Below, in pieces: positions 11,247 through 22,054 of a stretch of DNA of 64,000 nt. Each line of letters begins with the position of its first letter. Positions within the stretch are counted from its first letter, which is position 1. The notes beneath the pieces were generated by a model. That model was not told the origin of the DNA, did not search any database, and saw nothing but the letters and a program-made list of their open reading frames with translations. Source of the stretch: Pseudo-nitzschia pungens (Eukaryota > Bacillariophyta > Bacillariophyceae > Bacillariales > Bacillariaceae); contig CM074760.1 in the NCBI GenBank assembly GCA_037355855.1, forward strand, positions 4,394,501-4,458,500. The letters run 5' to 3'. A program made the translations under genes and the position numbers.

Positions 11247-11595
11247 TATGGAAAGGTATCACAAAAGACTGTATAGCAACCCTTGGAACAACGTCATAAG
11301 CCAACATTGTTTCTTCAAGCCTCAAAGCCATGATGAAAGAAGAAGTCTACTACATTGATATCTTGTTCATCAAGTCATATGCAACCTTTATGATAAACCC
11401 TCATTTTGACTTCTTGAAAAGCAAAGGACAACGCTCTGGCGTAGCAGGGTTCAACAGTGAAAGTATGCTTGTAAGGACTTTTTTGATGGCGCAAGACATC
11501 CAGTCTCTCCAGGACAACAGATGGAGAGATGATGAGGCTTTCAAGGCAGTCATTGACCATCTTGATGGGCCTTGTTGGCCAACAAAAGAACAGCA
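11247..11595 (+). other. Sequence transduced from the copy 2 locus
   Basis: This segment is the reverse complement of 17635-17290, the region immediately 3' of copy 2 in element orientation, which belongs to the old minus-strand gene. It ends at the short shared sequence gcaa, where the donor flank and the second element 3' end could pair. It is not part of the element consensus because copy 3 lacks it. Confidence 0.9.
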
Positions 11596-12853
11596 AAATA
11601 GTCGTCTTTACAACCTGGGGCATAATCCCCCATGGTTGAGGCGGCGCGTCGTTCTACGACTTGGGGTCCTGACTCTTCGATTGAGGCGACGATAAAGTCT
11701 GGTTACAGACTGAGTAGCTTTTAACCACCTTCGGTGGATTTTCCTACTTAAATAAGTATATTATTATTATTGTTTCATTGGAATCTTGATTGTAGTCTTT
11801 TCGTCTTGCTGAATAATCGAAAGCTTGCCCATTCTGTGATTCCCTCCAGTGCTTCTAATTTTTGTGAAGTTTATACTCTCAATTGCCTTGTTGTTCAAGT
11901 CAATGGCGATGGTTGGCCTGTATTTCCTGTAGCACTCAGGGTTTGAGTGGAAAAGGCATGCTTCATGTTTGGTCATTTCGAGAGCAGCAGCATGGTTGCG
12001 AGTCCAGATCCTAAGGATCTTCCCCCTCGTCAGGGTCACCATTGCTGACTCACAAAGGAGATATCCATCGCCTGTGAATTCCGGATCAGACTGGCGTGTT
12101 TGAAAAACGCGTGAGGCAATCACAAAGACACGGTCACTGCAAGATGCCATTTTCTTCTGTCTTGTTGTTGTTGGTGTCGTTGTCGTTGTTGTTGTCAATG
12201 CTGTTAGTAACAAAACTATGCTGTTGCTGTTTGTTTGCGCTGTTGCTATTTGTGAAATTAATTCCGGAGTTGATCTCTTTTCAAAACGGGCTGGCGTTTT
12301 TGCAGGCGCCCAAGCCCTCTCTTATGCACCTTCATTCATCAGTTTGTTGCATCTTTGTGTCATGCTTGCGAGGATCTTGATGAAAGCAATGACACATCAG
12401 ACGCCCACCACAGCAACGGCGTGCTAGCTGCTATCTAAATCACTTGTAAGAGCTCATAATTCAGTTCAGCAGAACAAAGGAAAGCAACTTTCACCATGGG
12501 ATCTACTACTGCTGGCATCCAAATCAAACCTGATGCTGACGGGAACATTGTGATTACAATCAAGCTTGAAATTGCAAATGTGGTCAGTGGGTCCACAATC
12601 GTTGTGAATGCTACTACTAGTAACGAAGAAATTCATACTACCAGCTCCGTAAACTTACTTGAATCAGACAAGAGCAGTTCCCCAGATCAAGCAAAGAACA
12701 CCGGCAATGGCAACAAAGATGACAAAGATGTGGAAGGAGATGCCAAAGTTGCCGAAGCCTCAGACAACTTCAAGTCACGTCTAAATCTACAGGACAGCGA
12801 TCGCAGCAGCAGCAGCAGTGACGCTGATGACGATGCCTACCATGAAGAGATTG

Positions 12854-13188
12854 TGTAACATGTCAATGTTACGATCCTACGAAAGTCTCTAAATGATTAT
12901 TGAATCCGGCATGTGCTCCAATATATGTGGTATTCATGTATGTATGTTTGGTATATATACACATACAACAGATATTGATTAGATACTCAAATATCAAGAT
13001 AAACAAAGATTCTCGTGACTCGCTGATTATTGATATTATGCCCGACGAACATTATCGCTCATTCATCCCATACTCAAGAAATCATTCCCATCTCGTAAAG
13101 TATTCAACCATTCACAATTTATTAATTATTCATCTTTAAAATACCTATCGCGTATCACTCCATCTAATTTCTACCCTAGAGTGTTACA
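12854..13188 (+). repeat. 5' LTR, 335 bp
   Basis: It matches 15736-16056 closely. The first 19 bp form a hairpin, GTAACAT then GTCA then ATGTTAC. Confidence 0.92.
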
Positions 13189-13504
13189 CAGTAATTACTG
13201 TCGGCTTGAAAGTAGAAGACAAAGACAAGAACTCAGTACTGAATCTAAAACCTCAACATCCTAAACAACAGATATACATCAATACCTTGAGAAGCAAAAA
13301 GAAACACGATAGAATCGATCGAACGAAAACATCTGATCGAAATCTACAAATCGATCGAACGAAACAACCGCAGTTACGATACGATTGATCAAACACCAAA
13401 TTGATCGAACACCGAATCGATCGAACACCGAATCGATCAAACGCTCTACAATCAATTCAAATCTCTGATCAACCAAATCGATCGAACGCTTTGAATCAAG
13501 AACC

Positions 13505-14614
13505 ATGGCAGGACTTCACAGAGATCCTCCAATCAATTACATCCCTTCATTCAAGAGGAGCAAGCCAAAACTCACCAAGCTCTCCATTACATATGCCAAT
13601 GGGAACACTGACAGCATGAAAATTCCTTTATTCACCGGCAAAGGAGGTCTAGAAGAATTACTCTTTGTGGAAGAAGCCTTCAGGAACGCCACAAATCTTC
13701 TAACACTACCAATCAACAAATATATCCCTTACTTCAATCGTTGTCTCTCTGTTGATGCCCAAACAAAATGGACAGACTTAACAAGCAACCAACGTCGATA
13801 TCCACTAATGCTGAATGGATACAAGCAAGCAATTATTGACTTTATCAAGCAAGACTATTGCAATGCAACAGACAACAAAGATATCATGCATACATACCTT
13901 CGAACGCTGAAGAAACCAAGCAGTGTCTCATGCAAAGACCATGCCGACCGAATGCAAATCCTCTTCAAGTACACTAAAAGACTCTAAGGCCACGGCGCCG
14001 ACCTGTCATCAATAGAAACAAAGACCATTCTGCTACACAGCTTCCCAAGCAAATGGATCAACAGCTATGGTTTAATCCACCAAGGGATACAAGAGGATAC
14101 CACTGTCCAATTCATAGTGGACCATATGAGCTGTTTAGAACGTCAAAGAAAAAGAAAAGCGTCAACCGCTGATTCGGACGCCAAAAGCATCGACAGCAGC
14201 AGCTCTGAGTCAGACGCTGACAGCATCGACAGCAATAGCTCTACTTTGGACAGTGACAGTGACGCTGAATCCAAAGAAGAGCAAGAGCAAGAGCCACCCA
14301 GCGGCAAAAGAACATACAACAATCCCTGCAGGATCCCCGGACATGATCACGATTGGTCCGAATGTCCAAAGAACAGATATTCCAAAAGGAGCAAAAGCAG
14401 CAACAACAGCACTGCCATGGCTCCTAGCAATGAAACTGGAAGCACTGCTTCCAATGAATCCTTCCAAGCCCACATGCAACGAGCCATGGAATCATACTGC
14501 ACCCAACATGATGGGATGCTTGAAAGAACTATCAAAGGCACCATTATCTTCAAGCCCAAACAACCTCGCTTTCAAAAGAGACCTATCACTGTACCGGCGA
14601 CACAAGCCCGGTAA
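13505..14614 (+). pseudogene. Gag polyprotein of the LTR element, one internal stop
   Basis: The frame from the ATG at 13505 encodes a capsid-like helical region (FVEEAFRNATNLLTLPINKY and AIIDFIKQDY). A Ser/Asp/Glu-rich linker follows, then a knuckle-like CRIPGHDHDWSECPKNRY segment near 14330-14380, and a C-terminal part ending at 14614. A TAA at 13985-13987 interrupts the frame, which then continues unchanged, so a single substitution would account for it. The Cys/His segment resembles gag knuckles but lacks a classic CX2CX4HX4C spacing. Ty1/copia or Ty3/gypsy affinity cannot be decided without pol. Confidence 0.75.
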
Positions 14615-15735
14615 TAGAAACAACAATACACGGATCACAGTATCCAGCACCGTGCCTTCAGCTCCCCTGGAGCTGAATGCCAGCTCAGCCCTGCTGACTG
14701 GGAGGACGCATGGAGGAGAACTCCCCAAAGAGAGGAAGGAACCTACAGAGTTGAGCCCTGTTGCAAATCAAACAAACTAATACAAAGCACTCAGTCCGAT
14801 CCACAAGCGACGGCAACAATCAACCGATAAAATAAAGATTCAATTATGGCAAAACAAACGAATAGCAATAAAAGACCTGGACGCAGATCGGTTCGGACGC
14901 GAACTAATTGCAAGGGTACAGACGCTTATGCCAAACGAATCAAACAATCAAATCGATCATATTGATGTCGATAAGGGTATAGACGCAAAACAAAATAATC
15001 AATCGACCATCGATAGGGTACAGCAGCAGCAATAAAAAGGCAAACCTTGTTCCGGACAAACAAATAGTCCAGAGGGAGCTCCAAACAAATAATAGAGCAA
15101 TCCCATGCAATCCATATTCAAAACCCTCAGAGGTGCTCCGGAGTTACGAAATTCAAAACTCCAGTAGACTGCTGCAAATACACCCAAACAAAAAAAAAGA
15201 CCGGCAAAGTATCGGGCAAATCGCAACTGAATTTACATATTGATTCACCCAATAACTAACTAACAATGCGTCCCCTCTCTGCTTGAACACATACAATCGC
15301 AGATACGGCAAGCAACGCATCCAATGCTTGGCTTTTCACCTACCTAACTCCTATTACAACAGGAGGTGTTTTTATGCCTACCAAGAGCAACTGATTTCGA
15401 CGATTTCAAATCAACCAAATTTATCAACTCAGCTCCACTCCCCGAGAGGTGCATCACAGTTGGGGGAGGAAAAGAATTTTCTTCGACTCTTTTTCTGTCT
15501 TTATGACCCTTCTCAAGAACAAGAAACAAATCTTTGATTTTCAGTATCACGAAGAACCTTCTTCAATCCCGGTGCGATCTACATTGCCATATATCTTTCA
15601 AAATATCTCCAACGGCATATATTATCATCTTCGACCGGTTCTCCGAGCAAGCATATGTCTCATCCATTGTACTACTCAACTCCAAACCTATACTATCGAA
15701 CCACATGCAAACTTCACCTAATCATTGGGGAACTA
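14615..15735 (+). other. Interior 3' region of the gag-only element, no gene seen
   Basis: About 1.1 kb between gag and the 3' LTR has only short broken frames. Several gggta(c/t)agacgc-like motifs recur between 14910 and 15020. Pol is absent from this region. Confidence 0.7.
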
Positions 15736-16056
15736 TGTAACATGTCAATGTTACGATCCTACGAAAGTCTCTAAATGATTATTGAATCCCGCATGTACTC
15801 CAATATATGTGGTATTCATGTATGTATGTTTGGTATATATACACATACAACAGATATTCATTAGATACTCAAATATCAAGATAAACAAAGATTCTCATGA
15901 CTCGCTGATTATTGATATTATGCCGCTCATTCATCCCATACTCAAGAAATCATTCCTATCTCGTAAAGTATTCAACCATTCACAATTTATTAATTATTCA
16001 TCTTTAAAATACCTATCGCGTATCACTCCATCTAATTTCTACCCTAGAGTGTTACA
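15736..16056 (+). repeat. 3' LTR, 321 bp
   Basis: It is the partner of the 5' LTR with a 14-bp deletion near its middle, and is preceded by a short purine-rich tract (ggggaa). Confidence 0.92.
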
Positions 16057-16344
16057 GATTGATTACAACCTTTCTCAGCAACTTGAATGGCAGTATTGAG
16101 CTTTTGTCCTTGCTCTGGTCACCTAAATGGTATATTGTCGGCATTGCCAACCCAACGCTTTTGCCATTGCCAAATACTGTCGCTGTATAGATTTTTACGT
16201 AAATTAGCTGCTATTAGGATTAAATATTCTTTTCTACGTGGCCTGAGTACCAGAAATTTTACGTACCCTACATGTACCCTCCGAGGGTATGTAGATAGCC
16301 TTCCTACGAGGAACACCTAAGGGTACGCCCGACCCAAGGCACTA

Positions 16345-16482
16345 GGGGAGTATCTTGTAGTACCTGAGTGTATGCAATAGTGTTCGAACAGTATCCTCTG
16401 TAGTCTCACTATTTGCCAGTACTTGGCATGCTGCTGTTGTTATTGCTATCCCTTTATTTGCTGATGAGCAATATCTTTACAG
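16345..16482 (+). repeat. Dispersed LTR-like repeat, copy A (partial)
   Basis: The tail motif (gaacagtatcctctgtagtct, with atttgccag soon after and a run of tgttgttattgc) is shared with copies at 19866-20350 and 25022-25480. It ends atctttaca like copy B. Confidence 0.7.
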
Positions 16483-16496
16483 CTTTACCTATTTAA

Positions 16497-16640
16497 GCCA
16501 TATAATTACGTAATTAATCCACGTAATTGTTCAATCGTACGTAATTAACTGCAATTGTGTGTAATTTTGCGTAATTAATCAATTAATTACGCAAGAAATT
16601 AAGTATGTAATAAAAATTAATTATGCAACCCAAAAAACTA
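16497..16640. repeat. AT-rich cluster of TACGTAATTAA motifs with a 13-bp perfect hairpin
   Basis: Four or five close copies of (t)acgtaatta lie here. 16567-16594 folds into a 13-bp perfect stem with a 2-nt loop. No gene is visible. Confidence 0.7.
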
Positions 16641-17635
16641 TTTTTAGTTTCCCGGATCCCCCTTTGAATTTTGAATCATGGAGATCACACGTTGATATAA
16701 TATGTAGGATATGTACGGTAAGTTCATATCATTTTGAAAAACTTAACGTGCCACGCATTGCGTACGTTTTTCTGTTTCGGACCGCTCCAGAATCTAAGAG
16801 ATTTTTCAGTGGATGCTTACACTGTAACTTGTCAAAGCTCCCTTCTTCCTCCTCAAGAGCAAACTCAAATGTTCGAAACAAGTTTTCTTTTCGTCCAAGT
16901 TCGATGCTAAAGAGCTTCTTGTCTATGCTGTTCACTTTCTTCTGGTTTTCTACAACTTCAAGATCAAACTGGTATGGGCTCACATCTCCAAGCTGCTAGT
17001 TGTTAATCGAGTGCCGCCCTTTGCTACACACTTCCTTCTTTTTGGGAAGCCAAAGAGGGCATGAATTGCAGTAAGTGTGTTGCTTGCGTTCTCTCTAAGG
17101 TCCACCCAATAGTTTTCTTTGCGAGATGCTTTGTTGACTTTGATTATTGAATTCATGTCACTTTGATGCCTCTGTTCCCTCCTCATTAATGAGTTCATCA
17201 TCTTCTTTGCCTTCATTTCATTCTTCAAATAATTTCGAGGACTATAAGCGGCACGGAGAGCTTCCCTCCTCTCGTCAATTGCATCTTGCTGTTCTTTTGT
17301 TGGCCAACAAGGCCCATCAAGATGGTCAATGACTGCCTTGAAAGCCTCATCATCTCTCCATCTGTTGTCCTGGAGAGACTGGATGTCTTGCGCCATCAAA
17401 AAAGTCCTTACAAGCATACTTTCACTGTTGAACCCTGCTACGCCAGAGCGTTGTCCTTTGCTTTTCAAGAAGTCAAAATGAGGGTTTATCATAAAGGTTG
17501 CATATGACTTGATGAACAAGATATCAATGTAGTAGACTTCTTCTTTCATCATGGCTTTGAGGCTTGAAGAAACAATGTTGGCTTATGACGTTGTTCCAAG
17601 GGTTGCTATACAGTCTTTTGTGATACCTTTCCATA

Positions 17636-19674
17636 ATAATAATAATATACTTATTTAAGTAGGAAAATCCACCGAAGGTGGTTAAAAGCTACTCAGTCTG
17701 TAACCAGACTTTATCGTCGCCTCAATCGAAGAGAGGTTAGGCCCCAAGTTGTAGAACGACGCGCCGCCTCAACCATGGGGAATAGGCCCCAGGTTGTAAG
17801 GACGGCTATTTTGCAAACGAACCTTGGTAAGAAACAGGAAAAAAACGAACCAGTCCAGAGCACAACAGACACTGCTGTTGCAAAGCGTACAGGAAACGGG
17901 GTAACAAGAACGTGAAAGGGAAAGACACAAGCAAAACTGTCCCTCCAATGCTGGTGTGCAGCATCCGTAATGCTAGTGGTCAGCTGACACAAGCAAAACC
18001 CTGACTAGATACATGGTATCTGTAATGCTAGTGGTCAGCGTACAAAAGCAAAACTCCTCTCTGAATGCTGGATTGCAGCATCACCAGTAATGCGAGTAGT
18101 CATCCCCAAACACATCCCGAACCACATTCCTTACCACTGTATGGTACATAAAGTACAGAGCCTACTACCAAATTCAGAACAGCTGTCCTCCTGTTCGAAC
18201 TTAGTAGTAGCCGGAAACACGTAGAGGCGGTGGAGCCTACTACCAAATTCAAATTCGTAACAGCTGGCCTTCTGTTCGAACTTGAACTTGCTCTCCTGTA
18301 GTAGCTTGGAAACAGGGCCTTTAAGTGAAAACACTTATGGACCATCAGGGCTGTAGGCTTGAAAACAGGTCTCTGCTGTACTGTGAACTGGAGGGGTATA
18401 TGTAGGTGGTGGTGCGTTAAGTAACATGTACTTAGCAGCTTTGGGGCTTGGGTCATAAAAACAGTAGTTCCATAATCAAAAACAATTATGGACTATCAGG
18501 GCAGTAGACTTGAAAACAGATGACAGTTGAAGTGTGCATCTGAGAGGGTTATGTAGGTAGGAGAGCCTTAAGCAAGCTGTACTTAGCGGCTTTGGGGCTT
18601 GGGTAAGGAAATAGTAGGACCTTAAGTGAGAACACTTATGGTCCAGCAGGGCAGTAGACTTGAAAACAGATGACAGTTGAAGTGTGCATCTGAGAGGTAT
18701 ATGTAGGTAGGAGAGCCTTAAGCAAGCTGTACTTAGCGGCTTTGGGGCTTGGGTAAGGAAACAGTAGGACCATAAGCGAAAACACTTAGGGTCCATCAGG
18801 GCAGTAGACTTGAAAACAGATGACAGTTGAAGAATGCATCTGAGAGGTATATGTAGGTAGGGGAGCCTTAAGCAAACTGTACTTAGTGGCTTTAGGGCTT
18901 GGGTCAGGAAACAGTAGGACCATAAGCGAAAACACTTAGGGTCCATCAGGGCAGTAGACTTGGAAACAGATGACATTTATACAGTACACCTGAGAGGGTT
19001 ATGTAGGTGGTGGAGCCTTAAGCAAACTGTACTTAGCGGCTTTGGGGCTTGGGTCAAGAAACAGTAGGACCATAAGTGAAAACACTTAGGGTCCAGCAGG
19101 GCAATGGACTTGAAAACAGATGACAGAATTTCTTTTTTTTTTAAAAAAAAAAAAGATTCCTACAGTGGAAGGGGCTGTTCGTGAACTTCGACTTGAAAAG
19201 ACTTAAGAGGACTCAGCAAGGAACTTCGAAGAATGTAGAACATTAAGTGAGAATCACTTAAGCAGCTTGGAAACAGTGTAGAACATTAAGTATAAGATAT
19301 ACTTAAGGGCCTTGGAATGGAGCTGGGAAACAGATCGAAGCAGAAATACAACGTTTGTTGTTGTCGGTTTTGCTGTACGGTAGAATCTGTACTGGAAGTG
19401 CTGTAGAAAATTATGTGTCGGTTTGCTGCTGCTGCTGCTGCTCGATCGGCCGAGTGGTGAATTGGCAACCAAAGCAACCAAACGAAGCATCCAGCAACTG
19501 AACCGATAGCAGAAACGAAGAGCGCAGGTCTTGGTTAATACATGTAGGTCCTGGGGTTGTGATTGGGGGTGTATAAGGGAGCGAGATATCGCATGGTAAA
19601 GTTGTGTAGAAATCTACGTATTTTTAGTACTGGAACATCGGAACGTCGGACAAAATGCGCTTCGCGCAAATTGT
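17636..19674 (-). mobile_element. LINE-tailed non-autonomous element, copy 2 (source of copy 1)
   Basis: The element is flanked by an 18-bp duplication, ttgtgatacctttccata (17618-17635 and 19675-19692). It reads on the minus strand from the shared 5' end at 19674 to the ATT-type tail at 17636. It is almost identical to 9217-11246, with visible differences mainly in A/T homopolymer length (about 19132-19153) and a CAA repeat. The 150-bp array occupies about 18370-19120. Its 3' flank is unique sequence of the old gene and is the segment found inside copy 1. Confidence 0.92.
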
Positions 19675-19865
19675 TTGTGATACCTTTCCATACTGTCCAA
19701 TACGTTGTCGCTATATCCGCAGCTACGTGGAGCCACCACCATCTTGTTGTTACAGGCTTTGGCATTGCTCCTGGCACCGGAAGATCTAAACCAAGCTCCT
19801 CCATTTTATCAACAAGCATCTGTTTCCAAACCTCACAAGGAAATATGAAGATATTTCACCTTGAT

Positions 19866-20350
19866 ATTATACTAACTGTCGGGGTATGGTCATTGTGTAC
19901 AATATGTACTATAACCAGATATCCAGCCCCTGCAGTTAACAAGCGAGCAAGTTCAGCGAGCGCATTGATCAAGTACAGTACTACAGTGTACAGCGCATAC
20001 GCTACAGTACTGGTGCTACAGGTGTCAGTAAAAGGTATGGTCAGTACGTTGAATTAAGTACTGGACCTACGTACCCTGACCCTTTACCGACATACGAATC
20101 AGCGATACAATATTTGGAGCTCCATCCGAGCTCTCACTCTTTGGAATACTCTCAGTTTAAACCTCTAAAAGAACACATCATGCCCGGCATTGATACTTGA
20201 TATCTCTAACGTACCTCTAGAAGCTAGTGTGCTCATGGTATATGCAACAGTGTTTGAACAGTATCCTCTGTAGTCTAACCATTTGCCAGCACTCTGTGCT
20301 GTACTGTTGTTGCTGCTCTCCTATTGCCGACGGGCAAATATCTTTACAGT
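19866..20350 (+). repeat. Dispersed LTR-like repeat, copy B
   Basis: The head (tcatt...gtacaatatgtactataacca) matches copy C and the tail matches copies A and C. The span from TGTGTAC to TTTACA begins TG and ends CA, like an LTR, but no flanking duplication is visible. Confidence 0.6.
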
Positions 20351-22054
20351 TTATCAGACCCAAGGTCTTGCCGTTCTAAAGAACACCTTCGATGTCAGGA
20401 CGCTGACTAGAACCTTGAAGAAATCCAAACGCCTGATCTGCGACAGCATCACGCGATTGATGTAAAACAATGCAGAATCCAGTCGGTTGATCACCACCTG
20501 ACATCTTAGTTCTCGGAATGATGAGCATCATACCCCGACGTCTCGTATCTGAGCTTCCTGGATGGAAAAGAACCATCTGCTGGATGTAAAACTCAATCGT
20601 CAACAAGACGATCAACATCGCAGTGCCTCCAGTGGATGTCCAAATTTCTCTTCGGAATCCACAGTGATGTAAACGGGGACTCGCTGCTGAACAGACAGAC
20701 TGGGACATTAGGGAGACCCACACCAGTGTCTATGAAACAGAGTTGATGGTGGCTCCATCAGCTTCAGCCCAATCAGCAGGTGTAAGTGGGGACCGATTGC
20801 TTGCTATGAGCCGTAAGCAATGAAGGTGTGGATTGCAGCCAGGTGACGTACAGAGAAAACCATTGAGAACCAATTGATGGACATGTTGATTGGATGGTTG
20901 ATTGTCTAGGGTTTGAAAGGACTGTGACTGAGAGAGAGTCTCTCACAATCACTTACACACAACAAACCAAATCGATCGGAATATTTTTCGAACGTCTTTC
21001 GCCATGGACAATCAACAGGTCCTTGGTGATTGCCATTCCTTGTCAATTGGATAGGGTATCCAAGTTGTATCAAAAGAAGTGAAGATTGCAATGGATGCAA
21101 CAGAACTGAATAGATCTGAAATCCAGTGACCCTGTTGTGTACAGGCAAGGATAAGGGGACCCTGTATTTACAGGGATAGATTGGCTGAAAGGCCTGTATG
21201 CCTTGACATCAAATCCAAGCGTTTATGATGTTTGCCAGCTGAAAAGCCTGTATGTTTGCAATTATTTACAAAAAGTGTCTCTGAAACTACCAGTATCCTC
21301 AACAAAAAGCCCATCTTTGCTCGTGACAGACAAAAAGGTGTCATTGGTAGTGCCCGACAACTGATCCACAAGAAAGAAGACTGTCCTATGAATGAATGCC
21401 CACGCCAGAAAACCCTGAAGAATTGCTCAGCAACACTGATCCTGTATGGTGGCTTTCACTGAAAAAACAACGGGGACAAATATTTATATTTTGTCGATTG
21501 ACTCAAGGAATCGATAGCCAATAGCGTTCATTGATTGCTGTATTCCAGAAGCAACCGGATCAATAGCAACCGGATTGATAGCAACGAATCGATAGCAACC
21601 GAATCAATAAACGAATCGATGGCAATGAAGCAACAGATTGATAGACAAACCGATAGCAACGGATCAATAGATGAACTGAAGCAAAGGGATTGATATATTC
21701 CTGTCCTTACAATGATGCCGCAGCAGAAGCTAGACAAGACACTAGAAACCATTTGCAGCAGATGCCAAATACAGTCTCTCTCCCTGAAGAACAGCGGGGA
21801 TGATGTGGTTTATGCCTGTCCTTGCAGCGAAAGAGCAGCTGCAGCAAAAACGCAGTAGCGGCGGCAGCAGCAGCAGCAAGAGGACAACGTTGATGCCCTG
21901 ACAAAAGAGAAGCCTGCTGTCTTCCCCTGAAGAACAGCAGGGACGATGTAATGTGCCTGTCCTTGCAGCAAAAGAGCAGTAGCAGCAGCAAGAGGACAAC
22001 GTCAATGCCCTGACAGGAGAGAAGTCTACAGCAGCTAAAAGGATTTGCTGGAGC
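20351..22054. repeat. Repeat-rich stretch without a recognisable gene
   Basis: 21530-21690 holds degenerate direct repeats of a cgatagcaac(c/g)gaatcaat type. 21782-22025 holds two tandem copies, period about 144 bp, of a unit starting cctgaagaacagc and containing cctgtccttgcagc and aagaggacaacgt. 20376-20723 (minus) and 21232-21462 (plus) are open for 115 and 76 codons but have no motif I can name. Confidence 0.5.

Larger units (their letters stand above)
9217..11768 (+). mobile_element. LINE-tailed non-autonomous element, copy 1, with transduced sequence
   Basis: The insertion is flanked by a 19-bp duplication, attgtttcattggaatctt (9198-9216 and 11769-11787; the first three bases could belong to the tail). 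It has three parts. 9217-11246 is a full element, nearly identical to copy 2. 11247-about 11595 is the single-copy sequence that lies beside copy 2 (reverse complement of 17635-17290). About 11596-11768 is a second copy of the element's 3' end. The 5' end matches the 5' end of the 13.4-kb LINE at 41304, and the 3' ends match the LINE 3' UTR and finish in an ATT repeat. There is no LINE protein. Open frames of 166 and 118 codons inside are by-products of a tandem repeat whose period happens to be divisible by three. Confidence 0.9.
9163..12150 (-). pseudogene. Small gene of unknown function, split near its 3' end by LINE-tailed copy 1
   Basis: The likely start is the ATG at 12150 (MASCSDRVFVIASRVF) in a good AAAATGG context. 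An upstream start at 12213 would only add a Thr run from a GTT repeat. Codons run 12150-11769. The reading frame resumes on the other side of the retroelement in the target-site duplication and ends at the stop 9165-9163 with the tail FKALTKFVKSL, giving about 138 residues before the insertion. With the insertion in place, translation ends a codon after PMKQ, so only 11 residues are lost and the product may still be made. I do not recognise the family. The divergent neighbour at 12496 is about 345 bp away, so the two may share a promoter region. Confidence 0.6.
12854..16056 (+). mobile_element. Gag-only LTR retrotransposon (TR-GAG-like), 3.2 kb
   Basis: The 5' LTR is 12854-13188 and the 3' LTR is 15736-16056; the 14-bp difference comes mainly from one deletion in the 3' LTR. 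Each LTR begins TGTAACA and ends TGTTACA, and the element is flanked by GATTG (12849-12853 and 16057-16061). The interior has one long frame with a gag and zinc-knuckle character and no protease, reverse transcriptase or integrase, so it must borrow a pol from an autonomous relative. The sequence just after the 5' LTR (13189-13200) is a perfect 12-bp palindrome, and I could not match a tRNA primer site. Confidence 0.92.
12496..16099 (+). pseudogene. Small acidic Ser/Asp-rich gene of unknown function, split by the gag-only LTR element
   Basis: Translation from the ATG at 12496 (TTCACCATGG context) gives MGSTTAGIQIKPDADGNIVI and then an acidic Ser-rich half ending DADDDAYHEEI. The LTR element enters after codon 119. 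The stop now used (12856-12858) lies in the first bases of the LTR, so a 120-residue product is still possible. Removing the element and one GATTG duplication lets the frame continue from 16062 with DYNLSQQLEWQY to a TGA at 16097-16099, about 133 residues in all. Domain and function are unknown. The gene is divergent from the minus gene starting at 12150. Confidence 0.6.

Noticed and set aside
12157..12213. Upstream ATG giving a Thr-run N terminus for the small minus gene
   Set aside because: The run comes from a GTT simple repeat, and the ATG at 12150 has a better context and starts the non-repetitive protein.
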